From contig CM017458.1 of NCBI GenBank assembly GCA_007674295.1, forward strand, positions 62,001 to 126,000: a stretch of DNA of 64,000 bases, read 5' to 3'. Every line of letters starts with the position of its first letter. Position 1 is the first letter of the stretch. A program made the translations under genes and the position numbers. Shown one piece after another: positions 23,721-31,885 of this stretch. The notes beneath the pieces were generated by a model, which worked only from the letters and a program-made list of their open reading frames with translations, ran no database searches and was not told the origin of the DNA. This DNA is from Antonospora locustae (taxonomy: Eukaryota > Microsporidia).

Positions 23721-24012
23721 TCTTACCTGTGCATTCGCGGATCTGGTTTGCTATTCTGAATACATGTGCGAGTACACCAGAAGCATTTTGACGCATGCTC
23801 ATTGCAATATAAAGAGTGTGCAATGTGATATAAAACGAAATGGAAGCTTTACATGAAATTGATACTTTGCAGAGCAAATTTAGCATCATCAATCAAGAGA
23901 CATTTGGTTTTATGTGCTAGGAGCACATTTTTGTTTAAAACACCTCTTCTACGCAATATAGCAAGTCATCGAATAATTTCTTTGGTGCAAAGAGAACATC
24001 AGATTTCTTACT

Positions 24013-24420
24013 GTGGGGTGTTATCTCAGAATTTTGAAGAAAGTTCCTATAAACGTACTCGTTAGGGTTCTGCAGAGTATCGTTGAAAAAGAGAAGATTT
24101 CCACAGATTCGGTGATTATCATTGATATGTTATTGGATGTATGTTTGGAGGAAGGCCGCCCAGAAGGCAGTATGCAAAAGTTCTTTGGAGTTTGTCTCTT
24201 TGTAAGAACCGACGATATATAGTTGATTTAAGATTCTTTTTGAAAACATACAGTGAGAGCATGATGCAAGAGCCATTCTGAGGTATACTGGTGCGTGCAG
24301 ACATTAGTAGGCCTTTTAGAGCTGTGCTTGACACAATAAGAGCAATAAGTGGGGAGTTGATATATGCAGTTACACTTCTATGTACATAAACGATGTTAAC
24401 TAGATGGATATTCACATAAA
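24013..24420 (+). pseudogene. Decayed coding remnant of unknown family
   Basis: Two short coding-like stretches lie in different frames. The first, 24,013-24,222, is a Leu/Ile/Val-rich helical sequence (VPINVLVRVLQSIVEKEKIS). The second, around 24,289-24,387, includes RPFRAVLDTIRAISGEL. Stops and frame changes interrupt them. Composition matches the gene-dense part rather than random DNA. They may be parts of the same dead gene as the ankyrin-like remains downstream, but this cannot be shown. Confidence 0.35.
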
Positions 24421-24739
24421 ATTCCATAGAACTTCTCTGAAGCTCAGTATAGAAGGTAGTACTCTAAGCGAAAACATAATCTGCATAATAAGACCCATGT
24501 AGGACACAGTCTACATCAAGAGTTATCACATGAAAATGATTGACTTTCTTTGAAGAAACGATTGTGTTGGCGCTGATTGAATAGGTTAGAAGTAAAATTT
24601 CAAGAAAAGTGGTATTTGATATCTACATAAGATCAACAAGCAATGTATTGAGGAAGAAATGCGCAAATAAACTATGTAACATGTAACATGGTAATTTTAC
24701 GAAAGTAAAACGGCTTTTTTAGAGCGGAGCTGCGCAATG

Positions 24740-25740
24740 CACTCACAGTGCAAACATAGCCGCTTGGATATTGTTGCATTTCTACTTAACAATAGAATGC
24801 TTTCCAGTCATCTTGGTGCTAATAGCGTGCGCTACAAGGATACAAAGAACTTGTTACGTTTCTTCTTGTGAAGGAAATTAAACCAGACAGACGTGGTTTC
24901 TAGACATACGTGAGAATGGCCACAGTGAGCTTGTCCAGGTTCTCTTTGAAAACGGACTCAAACCTGATTAAGATGGAGACAACTACGCTCTGTATACAAC
25001 AAACATATCGGAGTTGTTGAAGTTCCGCTGAAGAAGAGCTTCGTGTACAACATATGTGATACAGATATTGTGTTTAAAAGCGGAAACAAAAATCAGATCA
25101 GGTACTCTGTCGAAGAGTGTGCTGTTTCAGCGTTTACGGGGCAAACAACACGTGCTGGTATTTTGTACACGTAGAGTTTATAAATTTCTCTTAGAAATAG
25201 GCGTTAAACCCAGACACATTAGTTCAAAAGGTGTGTGTTCTTAATGGATCCGTGAATGTCGTTGCGCTCTATGAGTGCAGCATCAAGCCAAACAGAATAG
25301 GCCCAAACTACGCGTGAAAAGAAATACATATGAAAGTAATTGAATATCTCTTGAAAACACATATTTTTTTCAGATACAAACGGTATTGATTACGTGTTCT
25401 TTAGTAGGCACATTAATATCGTGTACTATCTTGCTGAAAAGAACGGAATTCCAGATGTCCGTAGCGTAAAAACGCCTGCACATACGGTTACACAGACATT
25501 GAGAAGTATCTGGATCGAAGAGGCATTCATTCGGATGCATTTGGAGTGAACAACGCCTGTAAAGACGGCTGCCTAGGTGTCATCAGATATCTGTTTAAGA
25601 AAGCTTTGCGCCAGATACCAGCAATGTTAACATTCTGTGTGACCAAGGAAGCTCGTACATGTTGGGTTATCTTGTTGAAAGGGAATTTATCCCAACAATA
25701 TCGATGGTGGGATTGGTGAGGAGGAATTGTTGATATAGGT
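24740..25740 (+). pseudogene. Ankyrin-repeat protein pseudogene
   Basis: Translating in all forward frames gives successive ankyrin-like units interrupted by stops and frameshifts. Around 24,912-24,990 reads ENGHSELVQVLFENGLKPD, stop, DGDNYAL. Around 25,255-25,350 reads LYECSIKPNRIGPNYA, stop, then VIEYLLK. Around 25,510-25,615 reads YLDRRGIHSDAFGVNNACKD followed by GCLGVIRYLFKK. Around 25,615-25,700 reads SYMLGYLVEREFIP. The recurring pattern of N-A, G, VI-YL and G-PD is that of ankyrin repeats (about 33 residues each). At least four units are discernible. No frame is open long enough to make a product, so this is an inactivated copy of what was probably a multi-copy family. Confidence 0.7.
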
Positions 25741-25880
25741 GGCAAGGCGTATCGTGTAGTGCGGTGTATTAATAAATTGTGCATTCTACCCTCTTTAATA
25801 TCAACCAATATTTGTTTCATTCTGTTTTCAGACACACACCGTAAAGCATTGCGTCTCCAATCATCCCAGCAGGGTCTTCA

Positions 25881-27758
25881 ATGAAGACGAGGAGTCAAGC
25901 ACCCATGAGATCCCCAAATTTTGCGGGAGAAGATATTGCGGAAAAGCCAATCCAGAAGTCCACACAACAGCGTACAGCCCGGGGAAAAGTAGACAGAAGC
26001 TCTTCTTACTTCATTAGCCGTATTATGAGAAGAATAGTAAGAACTCTGATTTCCTTGCAAACTCTTCTGATATTTGCTCTTTTAATAGCTAGTATGTTTG
26101 TGTGGAACATGAGAGAAGCATTTGAAAAGGAAAGCACCAAGAGCTTGTACTCTAAAACAGGTGCAGTGGAAGTATCACGCGAGACAGTAGAAATCAGATA
26201 TGGAATTGCGTGTATCTTTGCAGCAGCACTTGTGCTCTGTAATTGTATCATCAGCACTCTGATATTCTACTCAACGCTTTACTTTGCAAGAAACACGCTC
26301 TCCGGCAAAGAGATGCTTCTTGTTGTTCACTCGCTTTCTTCTCACATATCTCTGTTTCTGGTGCTTGCAGGTCTTTGGATATGCATTGTGATTTTTAAGT
26401 ACAATGTGATCGTCCGCCTTGGCCTTGTCATCGACATCTATCTAAGCTTTTCACAAATTGTCATTGTCTCTCTTATAGCAACAACCCTTTTTGGAATTCT
26501 GCACATAGTCGTAGAACGCATAAGACACAGCTTCAACAATGAAAACAACCTAAACAGAATCCTCACTTGTTTATATTCCGAGCTTGCTTTGAAGATAATC
26601 GAAATGGGTTCTCTTGGAGAAGAACACATGCGTGTTTATGCTAAAAGAAAGGCTACGAACATTTTGCCTTACAGAGAATCGGATGAAATCAGAAAGAATA
26701 CATTATTTCTTGAGGGAAACGATGTTTCAAACACGACTAAGAAGCTTATTTTCTACGAATTTTCCAAAAATGAATATTTCGGCAGCTATTACACAGAGAA
26801 AGATTTGAAGAATCCAGAACGGCTGAGGCTGAAGATAGCAAACAAACTTAAAAAAAGAGAGTCGTTCCTTTTTAATGGAAAAGAATTGGACGTAGAAAAG
26901 ATGCTGTGTGTATTTTCTGACAACAACATGATAACTATGATACTTTCCAAAGCAGGAATCAAGCTGGGTGTACGGTTTTCTGAAAAGGAACTTGTTTTAC
27001 TCATTGCAAAGACACTAGGAGAGAGAGTTGATATTGAGAGAAATTTGAAGCAGCGTTATTCTGCTTTGAAAAATACCGAGATGATGAGTTCTGCCATAAT
27101 CCTATTCTTCTGTACCGCGTCATTGCTTCTAGGATTTAAGATAGAAGATGAAAATGTATTCAGCTTTGTATCCATGGTTTTTGGTGCTGCGTACTTCTTT
27201 CAGCCAGCAGTCACAAACTTGATTGATGGACTTCTTTTTCTCTTTTTTATCCACCCGTTTGATATTGGCGATCGTGTTCTCATTAAAGTAAACGAAACAC
27301 GAGAAAACATGGTTGTCCTGGAGACACACATGTTGTACACAGTATTTCAGCGCTGGGATAACGTAAAAATTTACGTGTGTAACATGAACCTGTATGAAGA
27401 AGATATATCCAATCTGAGGCGAGGCGGCTACATTTTGGATGCACACCAGATACAGATAGACCACTATACAGATGAGAAAGACATAGATGAATTTAAAACC
27501 CACCTGGAAGAGTTTTTGCTGCAGAATCCGAACGACTACACGGGTTTGTGCTTAGTCAATTACGTGTTCATAGAGGAGGCAGATAAGCTACACTTGAGAG
27601 TTCTAACTCAGTTCAAGGAAAGCGGCCAGGATAACGTGCGATTACTTCAGCTAAAAAGCAAGGTTCTCGAGCTCATCATCTCAAAGCTCCACATTTTAAA
27701 TATAACTTACACCCTTCCATCCAGGTGTATAAAAGTTGTGCAGCCATCCGTAGATTAG
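25881..27758 (+). CDS. MscS-family mechanosensitive ion channel
   Basis: A 625-residue multi-pass membrane protein. A basic, Ser-rich N-terminus is followed by hydrophobic segments at about residues 48-72, 108-135, 145-175, 180-210, 405-423 and 428-458. The last helix is followed by the family signature FIHPFDIGDRVLI (about residues 455-467), which leads into the soluble beta domain of MscS channels. The large loop between the fourth and fifth segments (about 210-400) resembles the extended cytosolic region of fungal Msy1/Msy2-type channels. Such channels release osmolytes on membrane tension, and fungal homologs act in endoplasmic reticulum or internal membranes. Osmotic control during spore germination is a plausible but inferred role. 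A GGG triplet lies about ten bases before the ATG. Confidence 0.88.
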   Translation: MKTRSQAPMRSPNFAGEDIAEKPIQKSTQQRTARGKVDRSSSYFISRIMRRIVRTLISLQTLLIFALLIASMFVWNMREAFEKESTKSLYSKTGAVEVSRETVEIRYGIACIFAAALVLCNCIISTLIFYSTLYFARNTLSGKEMLLVVHSLSSHISLFLVLAGLWICIVIFKYNVIVRLGLVIDIYLSFSQIVIVSLIATTLFGILHIVVERIRHSFNNENNLNRILTCLYSELALKIIEMGSLGEEHMRVYAKRKATNILPYRESDEIRKNTLFLEGNDVSNTTKKLIFYEFSKNEYFGSYYTEKDLKNPERLRLKIANKLKKRESFLFNGKELDVEKMLCVFSDNNMITMILSKAGIKLGVRFSEKELVLLIAKTLGERVDIERNLKQRYSALKNTEMMSSAIILFFCTASLLLGFKIEDENVFSFVSMVFGAAYFFQPAVTNLIDGLLFLFFIHPFDIGDRVLIKVNETRENMVVLETHMLYTVFQRWDNVKIYVCNMNLYEEDISNLRRGGYILDAHQIQIDHYTDEKDIDEFKTHLEEFLLQNPNDYTGLCLVNYVFIEEADKLHLRVLTQFKESGQDNVRLLQLKSKVLELIISKLHILNITYTLPSRCIKVVQPSVD

Positions 27759-28004
27759 TGTGCGTCATGTAAGTAAAGAAGCTACATTTTTGTTACTAGT
27801 CGTCTGATAGAAGATGTTTTAGTCATTCTTTATATTTTTAGAAAAACGTTCCAAACAATGTACAAAAGAAATTATATCACTAGTTGCAACTGATTTTTTG
27901 CTATAAGTCCATTAACTTATTTCCCTGTTCCTGTGGATCAAAAACTTAATCTGAGAGTCCCAGGGGCTCCATTCTCATATTTATACTACAAAAACAAAAA
28001 ATCT

Positions 28005-30215
28005 ATGCCCTTAATGAACAACAGCATACCAACTCCGAATACTCAGGCTATGGTGTCACCTTCTTTAAGAGATGAGGCAGCACATTCACAGTGTTTGGCT
28101 GAATTAAGCGCGTCCCATAAAAAATATAGATCTACTATCAATGTGGTTCCAAAAGAAATCAATGTTATGAACGTCTCTCGAATTCCATTTGCAATCAACG
28201 TTGTCCCTGAAAGTTTTGTAGACGAAAATGTAGAACTGAGTCAGGACCCCATTGTAAGGTGCGAAAAGTGCAAAACGTACATCAATCCGTTTGTCGAAGT
28301 GATTCCCCCTGGAACACTTTGGAAGTGCAACATGTGTCAGTCGATCAACAATAGCGAAGTTACTTTTCGCCAAATTAGACAGTTTGAAAGAAATGGGCCC
28401 TTCAATCCACTAGAAAATTACGCTATAAATACATTGAACTTTCTCAATCCGGAGCTGAGAAACAACGTTATTGACATTATAGCGCCTTCTGGGTTTTCAA
28501 TCAAGCCCAGCTCAGATCCCATATTTTTTTTTGCCATAGAGGCAACAACTCATATGCTAAAGAATGGAATATTCCGGTCTGTGATTAATTGTATTGTCAG
28601 CAACATGGATATACTTCCAAACAGCTCGTTTCGTACAAAGGTAGTTGTATCTTTCTTTAATTCATACGTTTTCATAATGAAGAAAGCTGTGGACACGCGT
28701 TTCTTAGTTGTCTCTGACTTTGAAGAGCTTCCTTCTTTCTATCCTGAGGATATCCTCCTAAAAAAAGATGAACTTGCACTTGACATAGACGCGCTTGAAG
28801 AGTATTTTTTAAACAAACAGGATAATACAAATGACTTTGGTGGATGTCTTTCTGCAATTAGGAAGTTTCTTGCAGGACGTGGTGGCACTGCAATGGTGTT
28901 TCTTGGTACAGTTCCAAATACTGGGCACGGCAAAATTGATACTTCAAGAGGTGATGTCAAATGCAAAAGTGTATTCTATAAGAACAAAGCCTTTGAATTC
29001 ACAAAGGCTACAATTGCAGTCAACCTTTTTCTGTTTCCCCATTTAAATGTGGAGCTTCCGACGCTTTCTGTTCTGAGCAAGTACACAGGCGGTGTTCTAA
29101 ACTATTATCCAAACTACGATGCAAATGATTTCTCGTTCTCCTCGAAGCTTAGTACAGATTTTTCACTTTTTTTGGAGCAGAACATCGGATACGAGGCCGT
29201 ATGCAAGGTCCGTGTTCCAAACGGCATCTCTGTCAAGGAATATTATGGAAACCTAAACTTGCGATCCTCTGGAATTATTTCATTCTGCAACTTCTATCCC
29301 TCACACTCTTTCACATTTGAAATAACTGTGGAGGAACCTATAATATATTCAGCACTTACTGTTCAAGTTGCATTGCTGAGAAGCTTGGAGAGTGGTGAGA
29401 AAGTAATTAGAATATTGAATTTCGCTATTCCGACAGAGGGAGTATCTACGACAGACTTGTTTTACGAAAGCCTTGATGCAAATATGATTGCGCATTCTTG
29501 GGCGCTAAAGGCAGTTTTTAACGAAGCAGGAAAAAGAGGAAGCGGAAATAGCTTTCTTATCAAGGAACTCAAGGAGGTAAGTAACTGTTACAAGAAGAAC
29601 ATGAAAATTGGCACAAAAGAGTTTCTTCTTCCTGATTCTCTCAGAAATCTTCCATCTAGAGTAATGGGCCTTATGAAGTCTATACCGTTAAGACCCGTGT
29701 CGTACACGCCGATGGATTACAGAGCATACTACATGTATCTCTGGTGTACACAGTACCCTAAGCTTGTTGACGTGCTGGTGTACCCAGCGCTGTATTCTCT
29801 ACACAACCTGGGCGACAGAGAAGGATTGGTTGACGAAAATCGAGTGGTTATGCCAAGGCCCATAAAGTTGACTCTTGACTTGTTGGAGACTTCTGGGTTT
29901 TATATGTTGGACACAGGTGTGAACTTGTACTTTTTTGTTGGCAGAGACTGCAATGCATACATTCCCAATCTCGTCATAAACCCACAGGCAAATGGAAGGT
30001 TTGTATTTGAAAAGTTTGACAACGAGATGAGCGAACGCATATGCAACATCCTGAAGGAGATACGGGCAGAGAGGTTCTTGACACCGAACTACTACGTGAT
30101 TCGAGACAGGGGACAGCCTGACCTGATGATAGATATATTTTTCAGTTACTTCGTGGAGGATGCTATACACAACCTTCCCGCGTTCTCTGAATTTGTGAAG
30201 AAATTGAGTGAATAA
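28005..30215 (+). CDS. SEC24: COPII coat subunit Sec24
   Basis: 736 residues from the first ATG. The N-terminal zinc finger is C86-x2-C89-x18-C108-x2-C111 (RCEKCKTYINPFV reads as Sec24 RCRRCRTYINPFV). Next come the Sec23/Sec24 trunk domain (about 150-390), the beta-sandwich and helical domains, and a gelsolin-like C-terminal domain ending in a helical tail. Sec24 selects cargo for COPII vesicles leaving the endoplasmic reticulum. The protein is shorter than the roughly 900-1,100 residues usual elsewhere, mainly by loss of the disordered N-terminus. The open frame runs 24 codons further upstream to a GTG at 27,933 that has a CCC about eight bases before it, while the ATG at 28,005 has none, so the true start is uncertain. 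Confidence 0.92.
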   Translation: MPLMNNSIPTPNTQAMVSPSLRDEAAHSQCLAELSASHKKYRSTINVVPKEINVMNVSRIPFAINVVPESFVDENVELSQDPIVRCEKCKTYINPFVEVIPPGTLWKCNMCQSINNSEVTFRQIRQFERNGPFNPLENYAINTLNFLNPELRNNVIDIIAPSGFSIKPSSDPIFFFAIEATTHMLKNGIFRSVINCIVSNMDILPNSSFRTKVVVSFFNSYVFIMKKAVDTRFLVVSDFEELPSFYPEDILLKKDELALDIDALEEYFLNKQDNTNDFGGCLSAIRKFLAGRGGTAMVFLGTVPNTGHGKIDTSRGDVKCKSVFYKNKAFEFTKATIAVNLFLFPHLNVELPTLSVLSKYTGGVLNYYPNYDANDFSFSSKLSTDFSLFLEQNIGYEAVCKVRVPNGISVKEYYGNLNLRSSGIISFCNFYPSHSFTFEITVEEPIIYSALTVQVALLRSLESGEKVIRILNFAIPTEGVSTTDLFYESLDANMIAHSWALKAVFNEAGKRGSGNSFLIKELKEVSNCYKKNMKIGTKEFLLPDSLRNLPSRVMGLMKSIPLRPVSYTPMDYRAYYMYLWCTQYPKLVDVLVYPALYSLHNLGDREGLVDENRVVMPRPIKLTLDLLETSGFYMLDTGVNLYFFVGRDCNAYIPNLVINPQANGRFVFEKFDNEMSERICNILKEIRAERFLTPNYYVIRDRGQPDLMIDIFFSYFVEDAIHNLPAFSEFVKKLSE

Positions 30216-30265
30216 TCAAAACACAACATACGTGCACGTGTATGAACTACATATAACACCTTCTT

Positions 30266-30751
30266 TTACTCGGAACATAGCTTCTCTACAAGGCTTAACG
30301 AAATCGCCTTGAGAGGTGTGTATCGTTCAACAACATTTCCATTTTTGTCAACGAGAAACTTTGTGAAGTTCCACTCGATGGTTTCTCCAAACCATCCGCC
30401 CCTACTCTTTGTTAGGTACGCGTAAACAGGATGCTGATTGTCGCCCTTTACGTCCACCTTGTTAAACAGAATGAAGTCATTTGAATGCTTTGCAACATTC
30501 TTCTTGATCACCTCGATGTCGTTGGGCTCTTGGTTTTTGAACTGGTTGCAGGGAAATAGAAGCACTTTCAGGCCTTTGTCGCCAAACTTTTCAAGTAACT
30601 TAACAAGCTCTGGATAAGCGTTTTTGGCAAATCCGCAGTCTGACGCAATGTTGACGATAACTAACACACTGCCTTTGAAGTCTGCAAAGTTTCTTTTGTT
30701 GCCGTATGCGTCTCTGACTGAAATGTTGTAAAAATTCTTTTGTGGATCCAT
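30266..30751 (-). CDS. Glutathione peroxidase family protein
   Basis: 161 residues, the usual length for the non-selenium GPx family. The peroxidatic cysteine is C39 (ASDCGF), in place of selenocysteine. The catalytic tetrad partners are present: Q74 (NQEP), W127 and N128 (EWNFTKF). FPCNQF (C68) is also conserved. The extra resolving cysteine that most fungal thioredoxin-dependent enzymes carry between FPC and the DVKG segment is absent; the only other cysteine is near the C-terminus. The frame extends upstream to an ATG at 30,817, but the ATG at 30,751 is preceded by CCCCC and aligns with the start of the paralog next door. It reduces hydrogen or lipid peroxides with thiols. The adjacent gene is a diverged, catalytically dead copy on the same strand. 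Confidence 0.9.
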   Translation of the reverse strand: MDPQKNFYNISVRDAYGNKRNFADFKGSVLVIVNIASDCGFAKNAYPELVKLLEKFGDKGLKVLLFPCNQFKNQEPNDIEVIKKNVAKHSNDFILFNKVDVKGDNQHPVYAYLTKSRGGWFGETIEWNFTKFLVDKNGNVVERYTPLKAISLSLVEKLCSE

Positions 30752-31097
30752 TTTTGGGGGCTCTAATTTGTACAAATCAGACAGAAGATGAAAATGCTGC
30801 TTGCAAGAATCACGCATTCAACTCCGTGAAAATGGTGCACAATGTACCTGCTCTGATGTGTCCAAAAGAAAAAACATGTTGTATGCATCGCTGAAGCACG
30901 AAAACAAAGGTCTAAATTCAAAAATGAACTAAAAGCACATGACCAATGCAATTGCAATGTGTCCTTCCTTGCATCCCTTTCCTTTGTATGGTCTCTTGCA
31001 CTATCGATATTCCCCGCATCTTTAACCAAAAGTGACTAAGGATTTCCCCTTTTTGACTTGGCCTCCTAAGGTTCACCTTCACCAGTTGTGTTTTGCT
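30752..31097. promoter_or_regulatory. Spacer between the two GPx-like genes
   Basis: 346 bp that must hold the promoter of the active GPx gene and the 3' end of the paralog. The coding-strand CCCCC lies about six bases before the GPx ATG. Apart from that triplet I see no clear repeat or palindrome. Confidence 0.5.
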
Positions 31098-31679
31098 TTA
31101 AAACAAATTGTCATACAAATCCACTATAATGCAGTCTTTCAGGTGCAATTCGAGGCTGATATTCTCGTTCTCTGCCTTTGCAGCCTGCTCTTCTTTGAAA
31201 TTCGTCTTCAAAATTCTGTCGTGATGGGACGGACATTCGTTTGAAAGGTATCTGTGGATCACCGTTCCGTTTTCGTTGACAACAAACTTAGTAAAATTCG
31301 ATCTTCGTCCAGAAAGAAACCAGCACGGCCTTTTGTCCGAAAGAAACAGGTAGAGCGGGTGTATCTTTTTTCCGTAAAACTCTACAAAGTCAAACAGCCT
31401 GAAACTCGCCGAGTATTCAAACACCTTTTTTCTGACAGAAGATATCTTATGATATTCCACCGGAAGATGCTCTTTGCTGGGAAATAAGAGAATCTCATAT
31501 CTTTTTTCACAATCTTCGTCCATAAAACATCTTAGGCGGCGCAGGGTGTCCTCTGCAAAGCTGTCCATGGATTCTATGTTGACGACTACACACAGGCGTC
31601 CCTTGAAAGACTCAAATCTGACCATGCGGCCACACGCATCAATGGCAGAGATGTCGTGAAAGTTTTTGCAATCCCTCAT
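31098..31679 (-). CDS. GPx-like paralog lacking the catalytic residues
   Basis: A 193-residue protein that aligns from its first residues with the neighbouring GPx (M..KNF..IS..DA.G, then FKG and VVVNI). The peroxidatic position is aspartate (ESMDSF instead of ASDCGF). The FPC cysteine is serine (LLFPSKEH), the catalytic Gln segment is replaced, and the Trp of WNF is serine, while NFTKFVV-NG is kept. A 35-40-residue acidic C-terminal extension is new. It therefore cannot work as a peroxidase by the known mechanism, yet the frame is intact over its whole length, which argues for a retained non-catalytic role or recent silencing. The ATG is the first in frame (a GTG lies upstream). Unlike the active copy it has no CCC before the ATG. 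Confidence 0.8.
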   Translation of the reverse strand: MRDCKNFHDISAIDACGRMVRFESFKGRLCVVVNIESMDSFAEDTLRRLRCFMDEDCEKRYEILLFPSKEHLPVEYHKISSVRKKVFEYSASFRLFDFVEFYGKKIHPLYLFLSDKRPCWFLSGRRSNFTKFVVNENGTVIHRYLSNECPSHHDRILKTNFKEEQAAKAENENISLELHLKDCIIVDLYDNLF

Positions 31680-31885
31680 GGCAGTGTCAAAAGGCTCGAT
31701 TTTAACTTCTTCTATACGCACCTTTTCAACAAAAAAGAGTGAATATCGGTCCTTGTAGCACTTAATGCTTTTGTTGTACTAATTTTCACAGGACACTTCT
31801 TTCATGAGTGCTGACACATTTCTTGTGGAGTCAGACCGGAATGCACAACCCATTCCTGTGCAAAGATCAGGCAATCAATTAACCC

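Noticed and set aside
30752..30817. Longer N-terminus for the active GPx
   Set aside because: Both GPx copies align from the ATG at 30,751, which has CCCCC before it. The extra 22 residues have no counterpart.
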